Origin: Fomes fomentarius
Taxonomy: Eukaryota; Basidiomycota; Agaricomycetes; Polyporales; Polyporaceae
Direction of reading: 5' to 3'
DNA: 64,000 nucleotides
NCBI GenBank assembly: GCA_022606135.1
Contig: JABYQN010000008.1
Coordinates: 2,232,001 to 2,296,000 of the forward strand
Part shown: positions 47,954-58,337 of the stretch, in pieces
Position numbering within the stretch: position 1 is the first letter of the stretch
How the letters are laid out: every line of letters begins with the position of its first letter
Position numbers and translations under genes: made by a program
Notes under the pieces: model-generated
What the model was told of the DNA's origin: nothing
Database searches by the model: none
The model's input: the letters and a program-made list of their open reading frames with translations, nothing else

Positions 47954-48597
47954 ATGGCGACAACGGTTTTCAGTGACATTGCAATGCTCAGAGGACTCTA
48001 CCCTTCCGATTACTCGGCGTTCTCTTGTGTTCTGATGTATAGAACGTCATCACTAGCATGGTGGGACCGCATTCAGAAGCCGATACAAAGTCGTTACCAT
48101 CTACATGAGCTACCCGAGACGATCGTGCAGACAGTGACAGTCCGCTTGACCCCGGACCATTGTGTGGAACAATCGAGGCGCGCGATCCCAGCCACATTTA
48201 TCATCGTCTTCATCGTCTTCATCGTCTTGCTCATCTTTGCGGGTGCTCGGTTGCCCTGGAGACGCTGACAGCCCGAGTGCTGTCGCAAGCCATCTCCTTC
48301 CTGCATTGGTTCTTCCTGATCGAGATTGAATTGACATCCATGCCTGATGTCTCAGTCATCATCATGGCGATACTTCCAGATCCCCTACATGACGGTGAAG
48401 ACCTGCCGCCTGGTCGCAGGATGGCTGTGTATCGGAGTGTCATGCTTTCCCCCTTCCACGGTATGGGTACCTAATGGATGAGCCGCAAGTTCACTACGGG
48501 GACTATAGTATATCCATGGATGGTGCGTCAGCCCGTAGTTTGCGTACTGTCCACTAGATGATCCTCCGCTGGTACCATTTCGCCGCTCCGAGTAGAC
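47954..48597 (+). pseudogene. PYM14: relic of a class B PYM gene
   Basis: A TM-like run (IIVFIVFIVLLIFAG, from a TCATCGTCT triplet repeat) ends in PWRR and a stop at 48268. Downstream, GEDLPPGRR matches the first class B tail motif but the Tyr is lost. A different frame then gives LPRYGYLMDEPQVHYG, the second class B box. The end PFRRSE before the stop at 48597 matches other class B termini. The parts lie in different frames, so the gene is dead unless the model is very unusual. Confidence 0.62.
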
Positions 48598-49138
48598 TGT
48601 CATGTGGTATGTTTATCTGCTCTCACGATCAACTTCCCTGCCTCATATGTTTCATCATATTCTAGCATTGGAAAGACGGCTCTCTTGGAACTTGGGCCAT
48701 GATGCATATGCTAGGACGCTTGACAAGCCGTCTGCGCTGATTATCGACAATGTGTCGCACGAGTATGCATGTAATCTCACATCGCATTGACATCGGATAC
48801 CGCTGACTTTGGATGCTTGAGGTAATGCAGAAGCATCACGTCATTGAGGATTTGTCGTGATCTTCTTCATCTGGACTGTTCCCGACTATGACATCCAGAA
48901 TGCTGATGATTGACGTGATCCTTGGGATCCACTGAGCTTAGCTCCTATCCATGTCTCGAGCTCGAGCCACGCGGATACCGGTCATCGCGTCCAACTGAAA
49001 CATGGAACGGTAGTCTCCCTTCAAAGTATATTGCGGTTGTGGTGGTATTTGGATGAACGGCATGCTCTTCCTCTCGCACTCTCGCCCACCGGCGTACCCT
49101 CACATTCGTTTCTTAACATCCGTCTCCACAGCCAAGGG
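48598..49138. other. intergenic, no supported gene
   Basis: Upstream region of PYM15. A longer N-terminus for PYM15 could extend into it (open from 49031), but no signal peptide is evident. Confidence 0.35.
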
Positions 49139-50462
49139 ATGTCGCTTTTAGGGATTTCGGAGCCCTGCCCGCTCGTTACGCGAGAGTCATTGTCTATCGT
49201 TACCTGTAACATCGACGGCGTGTTCAGCTCACTGGATACGCTCAATCCGATCAGCACAAGTTCTACCATAACGAACAAGAGGTTACCTCTGGGTATATTC
49301 CACTGACCGCCTTGCTCGTCACACGCTGAAGTTGACATATAGGTACAATGCCTGAAGCTACCGTCCTTCCGTCTACTACAACCCAGGATGAGTCACCTGG
49401 ATCTACCTCGCTCATCGTCGTGTCCTCTCCTATAACCAAGGACGAGTCGCCTAGGACTGCGGGACCCAATATTGACCCCACACCCATCCACGTGACAAAG
49501 ACGGCTACGGCTACTCAGACAGTCACTACTACGATGACGGCTACGGACGTCGCCCCATCTATCTACCAGGAGATCCCTGCATCTATCGTATTCTCAACAT
49601 CAGTATCAGTTTCGTCGGCTCAGTCGTTATACACCACCGTCACCACGACGTCGAGCGCGCTGACAACGACTGTCAACGTCTCCAATTCGCCCGCTTCATA
49701 TGCGGATCTGCACCCGGACAAGTCTAGCATAACTCCTGGTACTGTGGCTGGAGTCGTTCTCGCCAGTGTAGTGGGCGCCGTGGTCGTTCTGTGTGCATAC
49801 CGGAGGAGAAGGAAGCTCAGGACGTCTAGCGAGGCCTCGCAGTCTCAAGATAGTACGTCATCTCCGAGTTTCTCGGAGCTGTTGTAGGACGAAGGGTGCT
49901 GATGAGTTGTCTGGTGACAGGACTGCTCTCTACGAGCACTCACTTAGCTCGATACTCATCAACTCAGGGCTCTCGTATCAGTGACGAGGAAGCGGGCCTA
50001 GACTGTCCACACGAGGCCAGGAACAGACCATTTGATCACTACTGTCATGTACCCAACACGGTTCACGACGAGGAGGCGGTTGCTGCTACCCTCATACATC
50101 CTCTTGTGGCGGCCGAGCTCTCAGCGACAGGCTCTCCGACAAGCACCTCCCCAGGCCACTCTGTTTCTACGGAGAAAACCGGAGACCCATCACTCTTCGG
50201 AGAACGATCAGAGGAGGGAAGTCATAGAGCATACTCGCCAGTTCGTACCGAGCGCGTCGAGGAAGAGCACGACTTCCAGGAGATGGGTGCCTTGCAGGAG
50301 GGCCAGATTCTTTACGAGATGGATGGTGGTATATGTCTCGAAGGAGGTCCTCCAGGAACCTTGAATCGGACGGGGGCTTTGCGCTCGAGCCGGACTCCAT
50401 TGACTCTAACGCTTCCTCCACCATATCAACTCCACTCTGATCGACGCGGTAGTCAGCAATAG
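49139..50462 (+). CDS. PYM15: PY-tail single-pass membrane protein, class A with C-terminal extension
   Basis: Exons 49139-49292, 49343-49852 and 49948-50462 are in phase, about 392 residues. The short outer part has two Cys (EPCPLV, VTCNIDG), like class B heads. A Thr-rich stalk with TATATQTVTTT leads to the TM (about 183-203, GTVAGVVLASVVGAVVVL) and YRRRRK. The tail is class A: YEMDGGICLEGGPPG, then LTLPPPYQLHSDRRGSQQ. The eleven residues after PPPY are unusual; other members stop within five. A class B-like head with a class A tail may be another old exchange. The ATG is provisional. Confidence 0.74.
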
Positions 50463-51223
50463 AAGTTTGATTCCAATCAATCGCTCGCACTGTTTTGCTG
50501 AATCGGAAGACTACGTTGTGGTGACCATATTTGTATATCCTGTTATACCATAGCGATTAGAAATTCATAAATCCTCTCACATGTTTTCTTTCCTGCGTAG
50601 AGCTGGACAGCAAGCCAAGTAGTGGCGTTTTTCGTGGGTATTCTGGCGGCATAGCGTGGCGCGTGCAGTGAGTGATGGTTTGACGCGGTGCGCACAGCGT
50701 TCCGTGCCATCAAAATTCCACGTTCATTTCCATTCCGATAGCACGAGGTAACTCTTGTCAGGACTACTGCTGGACGTATACTTGACTTCTCGTCCTGCCT
50801 CCGCTTCAATCACTGATCGACATGTAGTGGATTGCCGCCACTTTCAAGCATTCATCCAGGAGGTAGATGAATGATTCGTCGGATCACCACATCGCCAAAG
50901 CGCAGTGTGTGTATAGGGAAAGGAGTGTCATACCCGTATGGGAGGTCTTGGGACAGGATACGCCTCAAGCTACGTGCCAGATTAGTGTTGCAGAATACTA
51001 CTATAGTAGTGGCGTGCAACAAAGTTCTCTGCATTGAAATATGACGGCATCAAGGAGACCACATGGGCCACATTGTGTAGTCCCGCACGAAGATGCAGGC
51101 GGTGCCCGACTGGAGTGGCAAGAATCTTATCTGTCACTGTTGCAGTCTGCCTTGTCATCACTACACTGTATCCTGCGCTGCGTTTTCATATATGTCCAAA
51201 ATCCTCTTCTCCCAGGTTCAAAT
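50463..51223. other. intergenic, no supported gene
   Basis: Spacer between PYM15 and PYM16. Nothing recognised on either strand. Confidence 0.35.
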
Positions 51224-52144
51224 ATGGCTCTTTCTCACCCCCAAGATACTACTGCATTGACGAGTATCAACATCCCCGAGGCTGGTGATGTACGCTTTCA
51301 CGATGAGCGTTCAAGAACACATGTCCCTTATAAAGTTAATCCGCATTCGATCCAGAAATCACCATGTACGCTATAGTCCCCTCCTTGTATGCCTTTCACT
51401 GTATACTGATGTGTGTTCAGCAGTCTCTTCGCCGGCAGTATCGACCACTTTCACGCCTCTAACAACTACTAGCCTTTCCTCGTCGGCAACCCCTTCTCTT
51501 TCCTCTTCAATCCTATCTTCACCCTCCACAAGCCCTACTACGTTGTTGCAAGAAAGTTCATATGGAACTTACTCATCGTTGTCGGCGCCGGAAGGCTCAC
51601 TAAGCACATTCACTTCCACCGCCGCCGTTAATACCTCCAACAGCAATTCGAGCTTCTTCATCGTTCAAAGCACAGTAACCTCAGCTTTGCTGGCGTCCGG
51701 AGCGTTGGTGTCTACTGTAGCACCAACGACCGCGAGCCCGTCAGTGTCAACTGTAGCACAACCGACCGCCAGCCCGTCGGTTGCTGCAGGCGGAGGGAAG
51801 GCCGGAGAACCGAGTGGCGCAATGATGGATATCGTGGTACTAGGGTCGATCCTCCTTAGTATTCTTGCAATCGGAGGAGCGTGGATGCTGTGGAGATGGA
51901 GAAGTGGCCGGCGCAAGAGAACAGCCCCGTACAGTCCGCAGTCGGTTGATGATAGTAGGCGACCTTCTTTCATCCTCATACTTTTCTCGATACTCACTAC
52001 CATGATTCTCAAACGCCAGACGATTATCCCCCGCCACCTTACGTCTTGTCTCAGCAGAAGAAGGGTCAAATAGACTTAAAGGGAAATGGCAAAGATTCGC
52101 TCCCGGAATATGGATATACGTGCTACGAACCCCAGATCCCCTGA
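51224..52144 (+). CDS. PYM16: PY-tail single-pass membrane protein, class B with PPPPY
   Basis: Exons 51224-51365, 51421-51954 and 52020-52144 are in phase, about 266 residues. After a short head, the stalk is Ser/Thr-rich with a repeated VAPTTASPSVST unit. TM about 180-205 (MDIVVLGSILLSILAIGGAW), then RWRSGRRKR. The short tail (about 42 residues) has DYPPPPYVLSQ and LPEYGYTCYEPQIP at the end. It combines a true PPxY with the class B box, linking the two tail types. No signal peptide; the frame is open upstream of the ATG to 51041. Confidence 0.75.
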
Positions 52145-52257
52145 CTACCACGAGCCGCCATGCGAGCACGATGTATCGTTGGGTGCGCATATGTTTTATC
52201 CACTTCGTCGCACTTGCGAGTCATTCTAAATACTTGGTAATCGTTATAGAGCATCTG

Positions 52258-53490
52258 TCATAGGGAGCTCCACGAGAGAGTTCTAGTACCGGTGTGGACT
52301 GCGTGCATCAGGCGATCAACCCTCTCCTGACGTGCCTTCTTGCTCGCTCTCCCATTCAACTTGAGGCTCGTGGGCAGTGTATCCATACGTAGGGAGAAAC
52401 TGCACGGTTTATCTGGGAAGGGAGGATACTTCTTGTTGGGTTCGACTGAGGGCGAGTACGCGGGGAGAACTACATGGCTGTCCGTAGAGCGGATAGGCGC
52501 TGCGAGAAGACGTCGTAAGTGATAGTTGAGATGAGGGTGCGAGTAAGACGCCACAGAAGAACTGTCAACGTGACTACGCACCGAAGGTGAATGGGCGACT
52601 CGCCATTGAACTTACGCCGACGTCGTCGACGTACGAAGAAGACCGGTATCGCCCCTGCTACCAGCACCAAGAGGAGTGGGATCCCGATAGCTAGGCCGAG
52701 CTTGGTGTCCCTATGCTCGTTCCCTCTTGAGGCAGGTGTGCTCGTACTGTACGGAACATACACAAAAACGGTTTGGTTGTTATACGCCGTCGTGGGCACC
52801 GTACCAGCAGTCACAGTCACAGTATTCCACCCTGTGGGAAGCACCGATATATTCGTAGCGAAGACGGAGGTCGGGGCATTTAGGCCTGGCCAGTTGGTAC
52901 TCGGTGAGGAGTAACCTGACGAAACATCACCGGTTGCTGAAGTTGAGTTTAGGCTGGGCTTGTTAGGGACCGAAGTAGGGGATTCTGAAGGCGGAGACGA
53001 AGAGCTACGAGGATCCGGAAGGGAGCTCATGCCAGTGGGTGTCTGGGTGGAAGGCGGTATCGTAAAAAACACATGAGCAGTGATCATGCTCTGTGTCGTT
53101 GAGCTAGATCCTGCATTTGCTGCGAGTACAATTAGCAGGCGATCGGTGTCGTCCAGAGCTACGTACACGCTGACGATGTCCCAGACGTACCGGTAGTTGT
53201 CGATGTCGATGTCCCAGCTGAGCTAGTATCGGCGGTCGTCGTGCTAGTATCACATGGGTGTGTGCCGCCACCTTGTTGAACATGCGTACACGATTTGCTT
53301 GGACTCATGGGCAGTGTGAAGCTGACGAGGGCACAGTGAGGAGCGCGCAGAGTCGAGGGTGAGTTGTATACACGCAGATGGCATATGATTGGCACGTACC
53401 AGAGGAACGATAATATTTAGCTACACCTGCTGAGAAGGCTATGGTAGAACTCAATGAAAGCAGGTGCCTCGCAACCAAGGGCTTTTTCAT
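52258..53490 (-). pseudogene. PYM17: broken copy of PYM19 in the left arm of the inverted repeat
   Basis: Reads from 53490 (MKKPLVARHLL signal peptide) through the same exons as PYM19. Two deletions are visible against PYM19. A 5-base loss lies just before the end of the TM exon (near 52,600), which changes the phase at the intron. A 4-base loss in the tail (near 52,400) abolishes the LPPYGYTIHEPQ box, leaving LRMDTLPTSL. The first tail motif LPAYSP is still readable in isolation. The ectodomain and TM remain nearly identical to PYM19. Probably a recent pseudogene, though a membrane protein without the distal motif could still be made. Confidence 0.7.
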
Positions 53491-53797
53491 TCAAGGAGCG
53501 GTTGAGCGCCATACTATGTACGACGACTGGGATCATTGCCTGCTGCGTTCCAGATCTAGAGCGATGCTTGTCACTCCATGAACGGCATAATACTTGCCTC
53601 CGTACACCTAATCTAACATCTCTGCGGAGTACAGTGCCCAATGCACCTACCATCATGACGAAGCCTGGCAGCGTCTAACTGTACTGATCGTCGGTCTGAA
53701 CTCGAATGAGAGCGCGACACGCCATCTTGTTGTATACCCAGAGTCTTTCTGTATCTGGAGACTGTACCCCTTCAGTCGCATCCCTGGGAAAGGTGTA
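52300..53797 (-). repeat. large inverted repeat, left arm (about 1.5 kb)
   Basis: Reverse complement of 56,602-58,110. Homology covers all of PYM17/PYM19 and about 300 bases upstream of the start codon. Differences are scattered substitutions and small indels. The spacer between arms is about 2.8 kb. Confidence 0.85.
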
Positions 53798-54374
53798 GAG
53801 AAGGAGCACGCGAAATGGATCCAGGCGGCATGTGTAGTTTTCTCGCGCTTCGCCCTTGACCCGACTGCCTGGACTCACGGATCAGAGACCGCAACGTACC
53901 GGCTAATCACTTATTGTGCTCAAAGGGCTCAATCTCCGCTCCTCCACATCTTTTGTGTCGCGGGCCTCGTGAAGGTTAGCACAGATAACAAAGTGTCGAT
54001 CAACAAGCGCAGCCTGCGAAAGGCGACAATCTCGCGCGAGGTGCTTGGACCTGCAAAGGATACGCGACTGGTTAATCTGTACCTTGAACCTCCGAGTATC
54101 TCTTACCTCCATGTGTGTCAACGCTCCATTCTCACACAGCCAATGTCGATTCCAAAGGATCGTACATACCGCAATCAAGGTCATGCGTGCGAAGGTCGTG
54201 TCCATCTGTGAGGCGGCGGAGGCTCTTCTTGCAGACTCTCCAGTCCTATCAGTTCCGCTCGCAGGTCCTCAGGAGCGGTGCGGTCGTGGTGGATGGGCCC
54301 GACGCAGATGAGGATGTCGAGATGGGCGGGGCGTGAGATGGTGGTCGGTTGGAGTCCCAGTCCATAGACTGTCA

Positions 54375-54744
54375 ATAGCCTCCCTCAATTCTCAGAACTT
54401 GTTCTCTGGCCAGCGCTACAGAGAGTCCTGCGGTGATAAGCGAAGGGAAGCGAAGGGACGCAATCACCAAAGTCCTACCTGTGCATTGACATCCTGTGGT
54501 CCTCAGCGAGGTCCCTCCAACACTATGTCTTGAGATGTGCACATGTCTTGAGATGTGCACACAAATGGTGGTGGGTGGTCGAGAGCTTCAAGATGAGAGG
54601 GCTCAAGGACTACTTCTACTAAGACACGAGTGAAAGAGAACAGATTGCAGGAGTGATCGTGGGCTTGGGGTGGTTCGCTAATCACCGCAGGACTTTCTGT
54701 AGCGCCGGGCAAGAAAAAAAGTTCTGAGAATTGAGGGAGGCTAA
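54375..54744. mobile_element. foldback/MITE-like element with about 70-bp terminal inverted repeats
   Basis: The left end TAGCCTCCCTCAATTCTCAG (54376) and right end CTGAGAATTGAGGGAGGCTA (to 54743) are inverted copies. The inverted similarity continues inward to 54444 and 54674, including CCTGCGGTGAT. The core is non-coding. A target duplication is not certain (possibly TA or AAT). Size and structure fit a non-autonomous DNA transposon. Confidence 0.65.
54525..54560 (+). repeat. 18-bp tandem duplication
   Basis: ATGTCTTGAGATGTGCAC occurs twice without gap inside the foldback element. Confidence 0.8.
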
Positions 54745-55339
54745 TAGGGTTCTCAGCCACAGACGCGTCGCGTCGTCCTATCCCTGTCCACGTGTACGAC
54801 TTTCTGACTTATCGACTTACGTAAGCTAACGCTGTGTATGAGTATTCTATCCCTTGGCAGGAGTCCGCTCAATAGACGATGCCTCTACCTAGTGCACTCA
54901 ATAACGACCTGATGCAACATGAACTGCAGTCCTACATGCTGCTAAATCGTTCTCATCCACCTTCTCGTTGTAGATCATCTCCAACAATGAGAGAGACGTG
55001 GATGCAGGTATGTCCTCAATTCCTTACATGAATGGACGTGTAAGTAGTAGTTTGCATTTCTACAGGGATATAGCGTTTCGTATGTAATTGATGCATATCG
55101 CTGTCTTTATACTTTAGTGACCGGTCTGCACCTGAAATATTCAGTGGCTGACGGAGAACAAGGTACAGGAGCGAATCCGGATCCTGAAACGTCAAGATCT
55201 GGCACTCAATTCAAGAAAAGATCGTAAATAATTGATGATTGATGAGCTTTCATTTGCAGTGTCACTTGGATTTTGAGTCTTAGGGGGGTCGAGTCGACGA
55301 CGCCGTAACCTACGTCCTCCTCCTCTACCTATACTCCAT

Positions 55340-56326
55340 ATGTCACTCACACCGCATCAAGGAGAGTTATGCACCGACTCTTTGAAGAGTGGGGAATCCT
55401 GCTATCACAGCGGGAGTGAAACGCGCAGAATCTTCTCAACTCCACCGCCCCCGCATGTTCCATGTATGTTCAGTTTCCTCATACCTTTCACAGTTGACAT
55501 CCTTACCCGGTATTAGCTATGGGATTGTTAACCTGGCCTTCCACTCTCTCAAGCACAACGAGCACACTCCCATCGTCTTCGACTTCACTCATACCGTCGA
55601 GCTCAAGTCAGGCTCAGATTCCGACATCTACAACTACAACAGCGATCACTACATCCACTGCACTCCGCACGAGTACCGCCGCCGCAGATACAGGCACACA
55701 TACCGCGACTACGGTCGTAGCAATAGCAAGCACTACCACACTTCCGACGACGGTTGTTGGACCCACCGTGACCTTGTCGGTATCGACTTCATATACCCCT
55801 GCTGTCATCTCAGGTGCCGCGGATGATGGCTACACAGCCCGGGCAAGACTGACGGGTACAGTCATAGGCGCTGCCACCGCAACATCCATCGTTTTCTTGC
55901 TAGTCATTGTAGGAACTCTGTTCTTCCTGCACCGCCGACGCCGTCGGGACTCCGAGCTTCGTGGTGTCCCAAGTCGGTTCTTCCGCTTCGGTGCGTGATC
56001 ATCTTGATACGAACGCTCATTTCTTCGCCCGGCTCACCGCTTTTTGTTGCATCTGCTGTAATCTGTCAATCTGCCGCATCCCATGCCACATCCGTGCGGG
56101 GTTTGCAGGGCCGCAGTATGGCGATGAGGACCTCCCTCCCTACTCTCCGCCGGAAGGGACAAAGAAGCAGGATAAGACGGGACTGGTACCTCTGCCTCAG
56201 TACGGATATACGGCTCCCGAGCCCCAGCTTGAGGATGATGCAGAGGTTGTTCTCGAAGGAGATGGCCGGTCAACCGGTGACTCGGATGATCTCCAGGCCG
56301 TGCCACTCCCTCGCTCAGAGAACTAG
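55340..56326 (+). CDS. PYM18: PY-tail single-pass membrane protein, class B
   Basis: Exons 55340-55463, 55517-55990 and 56109-56326 join in phase, about 271 residues. The head is short with two Cys (GELCTD, ESCYHS). A Thr-rich stalk, then TM about 151-178 (LTGTVIGAATATSIVFLLVI), followed by HRRRRR. The class B tail reads DEDLPPYSPPEG, LPQYGYTAPEPQL and ends PLPRSEN; LPPY and LPQY fit [L/P]PxY. It lies in the spacer of the large inverted repeat and is a distant relative of the arm genes, sharing their TM-exon ending (PSRFFRFG versus PSRPFTFG). Confidence 0.8.
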
Positions 56327-56601
56327 AACTTTATGTAGTGGTATATACGCATTTGCTCTATTTTGTAATACTCTCAGTTTGTTGTTGAATATTAAGCCTC
56401 TGCAACAGTAAGTGGCCTCCAACACTTTGTAGAACATCGTTTCGAGCATGCGAGCTCTGCGCGTCTGGTTAGACGCCCACTCTCAGAGGCGCCAGACCAT
56501 TCAAATATAGAAGGAATTACTGATGAAGCGAGAGAGGGGTTGAGAGTCTGTTTAAGAGGGCATACTGCCGTCTAGGGAAGTGTGCTGTATATTTCACAAT
56601 C

Positions 56602-58110
56602 CCAGGGAAGCGATTGAGGGGGTACGGTCTCCAGATACAGAAAGACTCCGGGTATACAACAAGATGGCGTGTCGCGCTCTCATTCGAGTTCAGACCGACG
56701 ATCAGTTACAGTTAGACGCTACCAGGCTTCGTCATGAAGATGGTAGGTGCATTGGGCACTGTACTCCGCACAGATGCTAGAATAGGTGTACGGAGGCAAG
56801 TATTGTGCCGTTCATGGAGTGACAAGCACCGCTCTAGATCTGGAACGCAGCAGGCAATGATCCCAGTCGTCGTACATAGTATGGCGCTCAACCGCTCCTT
56901 GAATGAAAAAGCCCTTGGTTGCGAGGCACCTGCTTTCATTGAGTTCTACCATAGCCTTCTCAGCAGGTGTAGCTAAATATTATTGCTCCTCTGGTACGTG
57001 CCAATCATATGCCGCCTGCGTGTATACAACTCACCCTCGACTCTGCGCGCTCCTCATTGTGCCCTCGTCAGCTTCACACTGCCCATGAATCCAAGCAAAT
57101 CGTGTACGCATGGTCAACAAGGTGGCGGTACACACCCATGTGATACTAGCACGACGACCGCCGATACTAGCTCAGCTGGGACATCGACATCGACAACTAC
57201 CGCTACGTCTGGGACATCGTCAACTTGTACGTAGCTCTGGACGACACCGATCGCCTGCTAATTGTACTCGCAGCAAATGCAGGATCTAGCTCAATGATAC
57301 AGATCACAAGCACTACCAGTGTCTCTTCTACAATACCGCCTTCCACCCAGACATCCACTGGCATGAGCTCCCTTCCGGATCCTCGTAGCTCTTCATCTCC
57401 GCCTCCAGAATCCCCTAATTCGGTCCCTAACAAGCCCAGCCTAAACTCAACTTCAGCAACCGGTGATGTTTCGTCAGGTTACTCCTCACCGAGTACCAAC
57501 TGGCCAGGCCTAAATGCCCCGACCTCCGTCTTCGCTACGAATATATCGGTGCTTCCCACAGGGTGGAATACTGTTACTGTGACTGCTGGTACGGTGCCCA
57601 CGACGGTGTATAACAACCAAACCGTTTTTGTGTATGTTCCGTACAGTACGAGCACACCTGCTTCAAGAGGGAACGAGCATAGGGATACGACGCTCGGCCT
57701 AGCTATCGGGATCCCACTCCTCTTGCTGCTAGTAGCAGGGGCGATATCGGTCTTCTTCGTACGTCGACGACGTCGGCGTGAGCTCAACGGCGCTCCGAGT
57801 CGCCCGTTCACCTTCGGTGCGTAGTCACGTTGACTGTTCTTCTGTGGCATCTTACTTGCACCCTCATCTCAACTGTCACTTACGAACGTCTTCTCGCAGC
57901 GCCTATCCGCTATACGGACAGCCATGAAGTTCTCCCCGCGTACTCGCCCCCAGTCGAACTCGACAAGGAGTATCATCTCTTCCCTGAGAAATTTGGGGCC
58001 CTTGCTCTCCCTCCGTATGGATACACTATCCACGAGCCTCAAGTTGAATGGGAGAGCGAGCAAGAAGGCACGTCAGGAGAGGGTGGCCGCCTGATGCACG
58101 GGGTCCACGC
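56602..58110 (+). repeat. large inverted repeat, right arm (about 1.5 kb)
   Basis: Partner of 52,300-53,797. This arm carries the intact gene. Confidence 0.85.
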
Positions 58111-58153
58111 TGATCCGAGAAGCGCGTTGGTGCCACTGCGTCGTTCCGAGTAA
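56903..58153 (+). CDS. PYM19: PY-tail single-pass membrane protein, class B, intact arm copy
   Basis: Exons 56903-56997, 57072-57226, 57274-57816 and 57900-58153 are in phase, about 348 residues. Signal peptide MKKPLVARHLLSLSSTIAFS. The outer part has Cys residues (KSCTHG, HPCDTS) and a Thr/Ser stalk, then NWPGLNAPTSVFATNIS and VTVTAGTVPTT. TM about 222-247 (LGLAIGIPLLLLLVAGAI), then RRRRRR. The class B tail has EVLPAYSPPVE, LPPYGYTIHEPQVEW and ends PLRRSE. LPAY and LPPY are both [L/P]PxY. The first donor was chosen for phase and could shift by a few bases. Confidence 0.8.
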
Positions 58154-58337
58154 TCCATGGTGCGTCTGTCTAGCTTGGAATGGAAGACGTCTTGTTCACG
58201 TCTCAGATATCTGTCCAGAGCACAGGAAGACATGACTTTCGAAGAACCCGGTCCGACACGGATCGTGCGAGTTGCACGAACAATTGTTTCTATTTGTCCA
58301 TCGATGATACCCATCACATAGCAATACATCCATCTTC

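Larger units (their letters stand above)
53798..55339. other. inverted-repeat spacer, left part: no gene, foldback element inside
   Basis: No supported gene on either strand. Contains the foldback element at 54375-54744 and an 18-bp tandem duplication at 54525-54560. Confidence 0.4.

Noticed and set aside
53454..53678. Open frame conserved between 53454-53678 and 56712-56939 (opposite strands)
   Set aside because: It is antisense to the PYM17/PYM19 start region and is shared only because the inverted repeat copies both strands.
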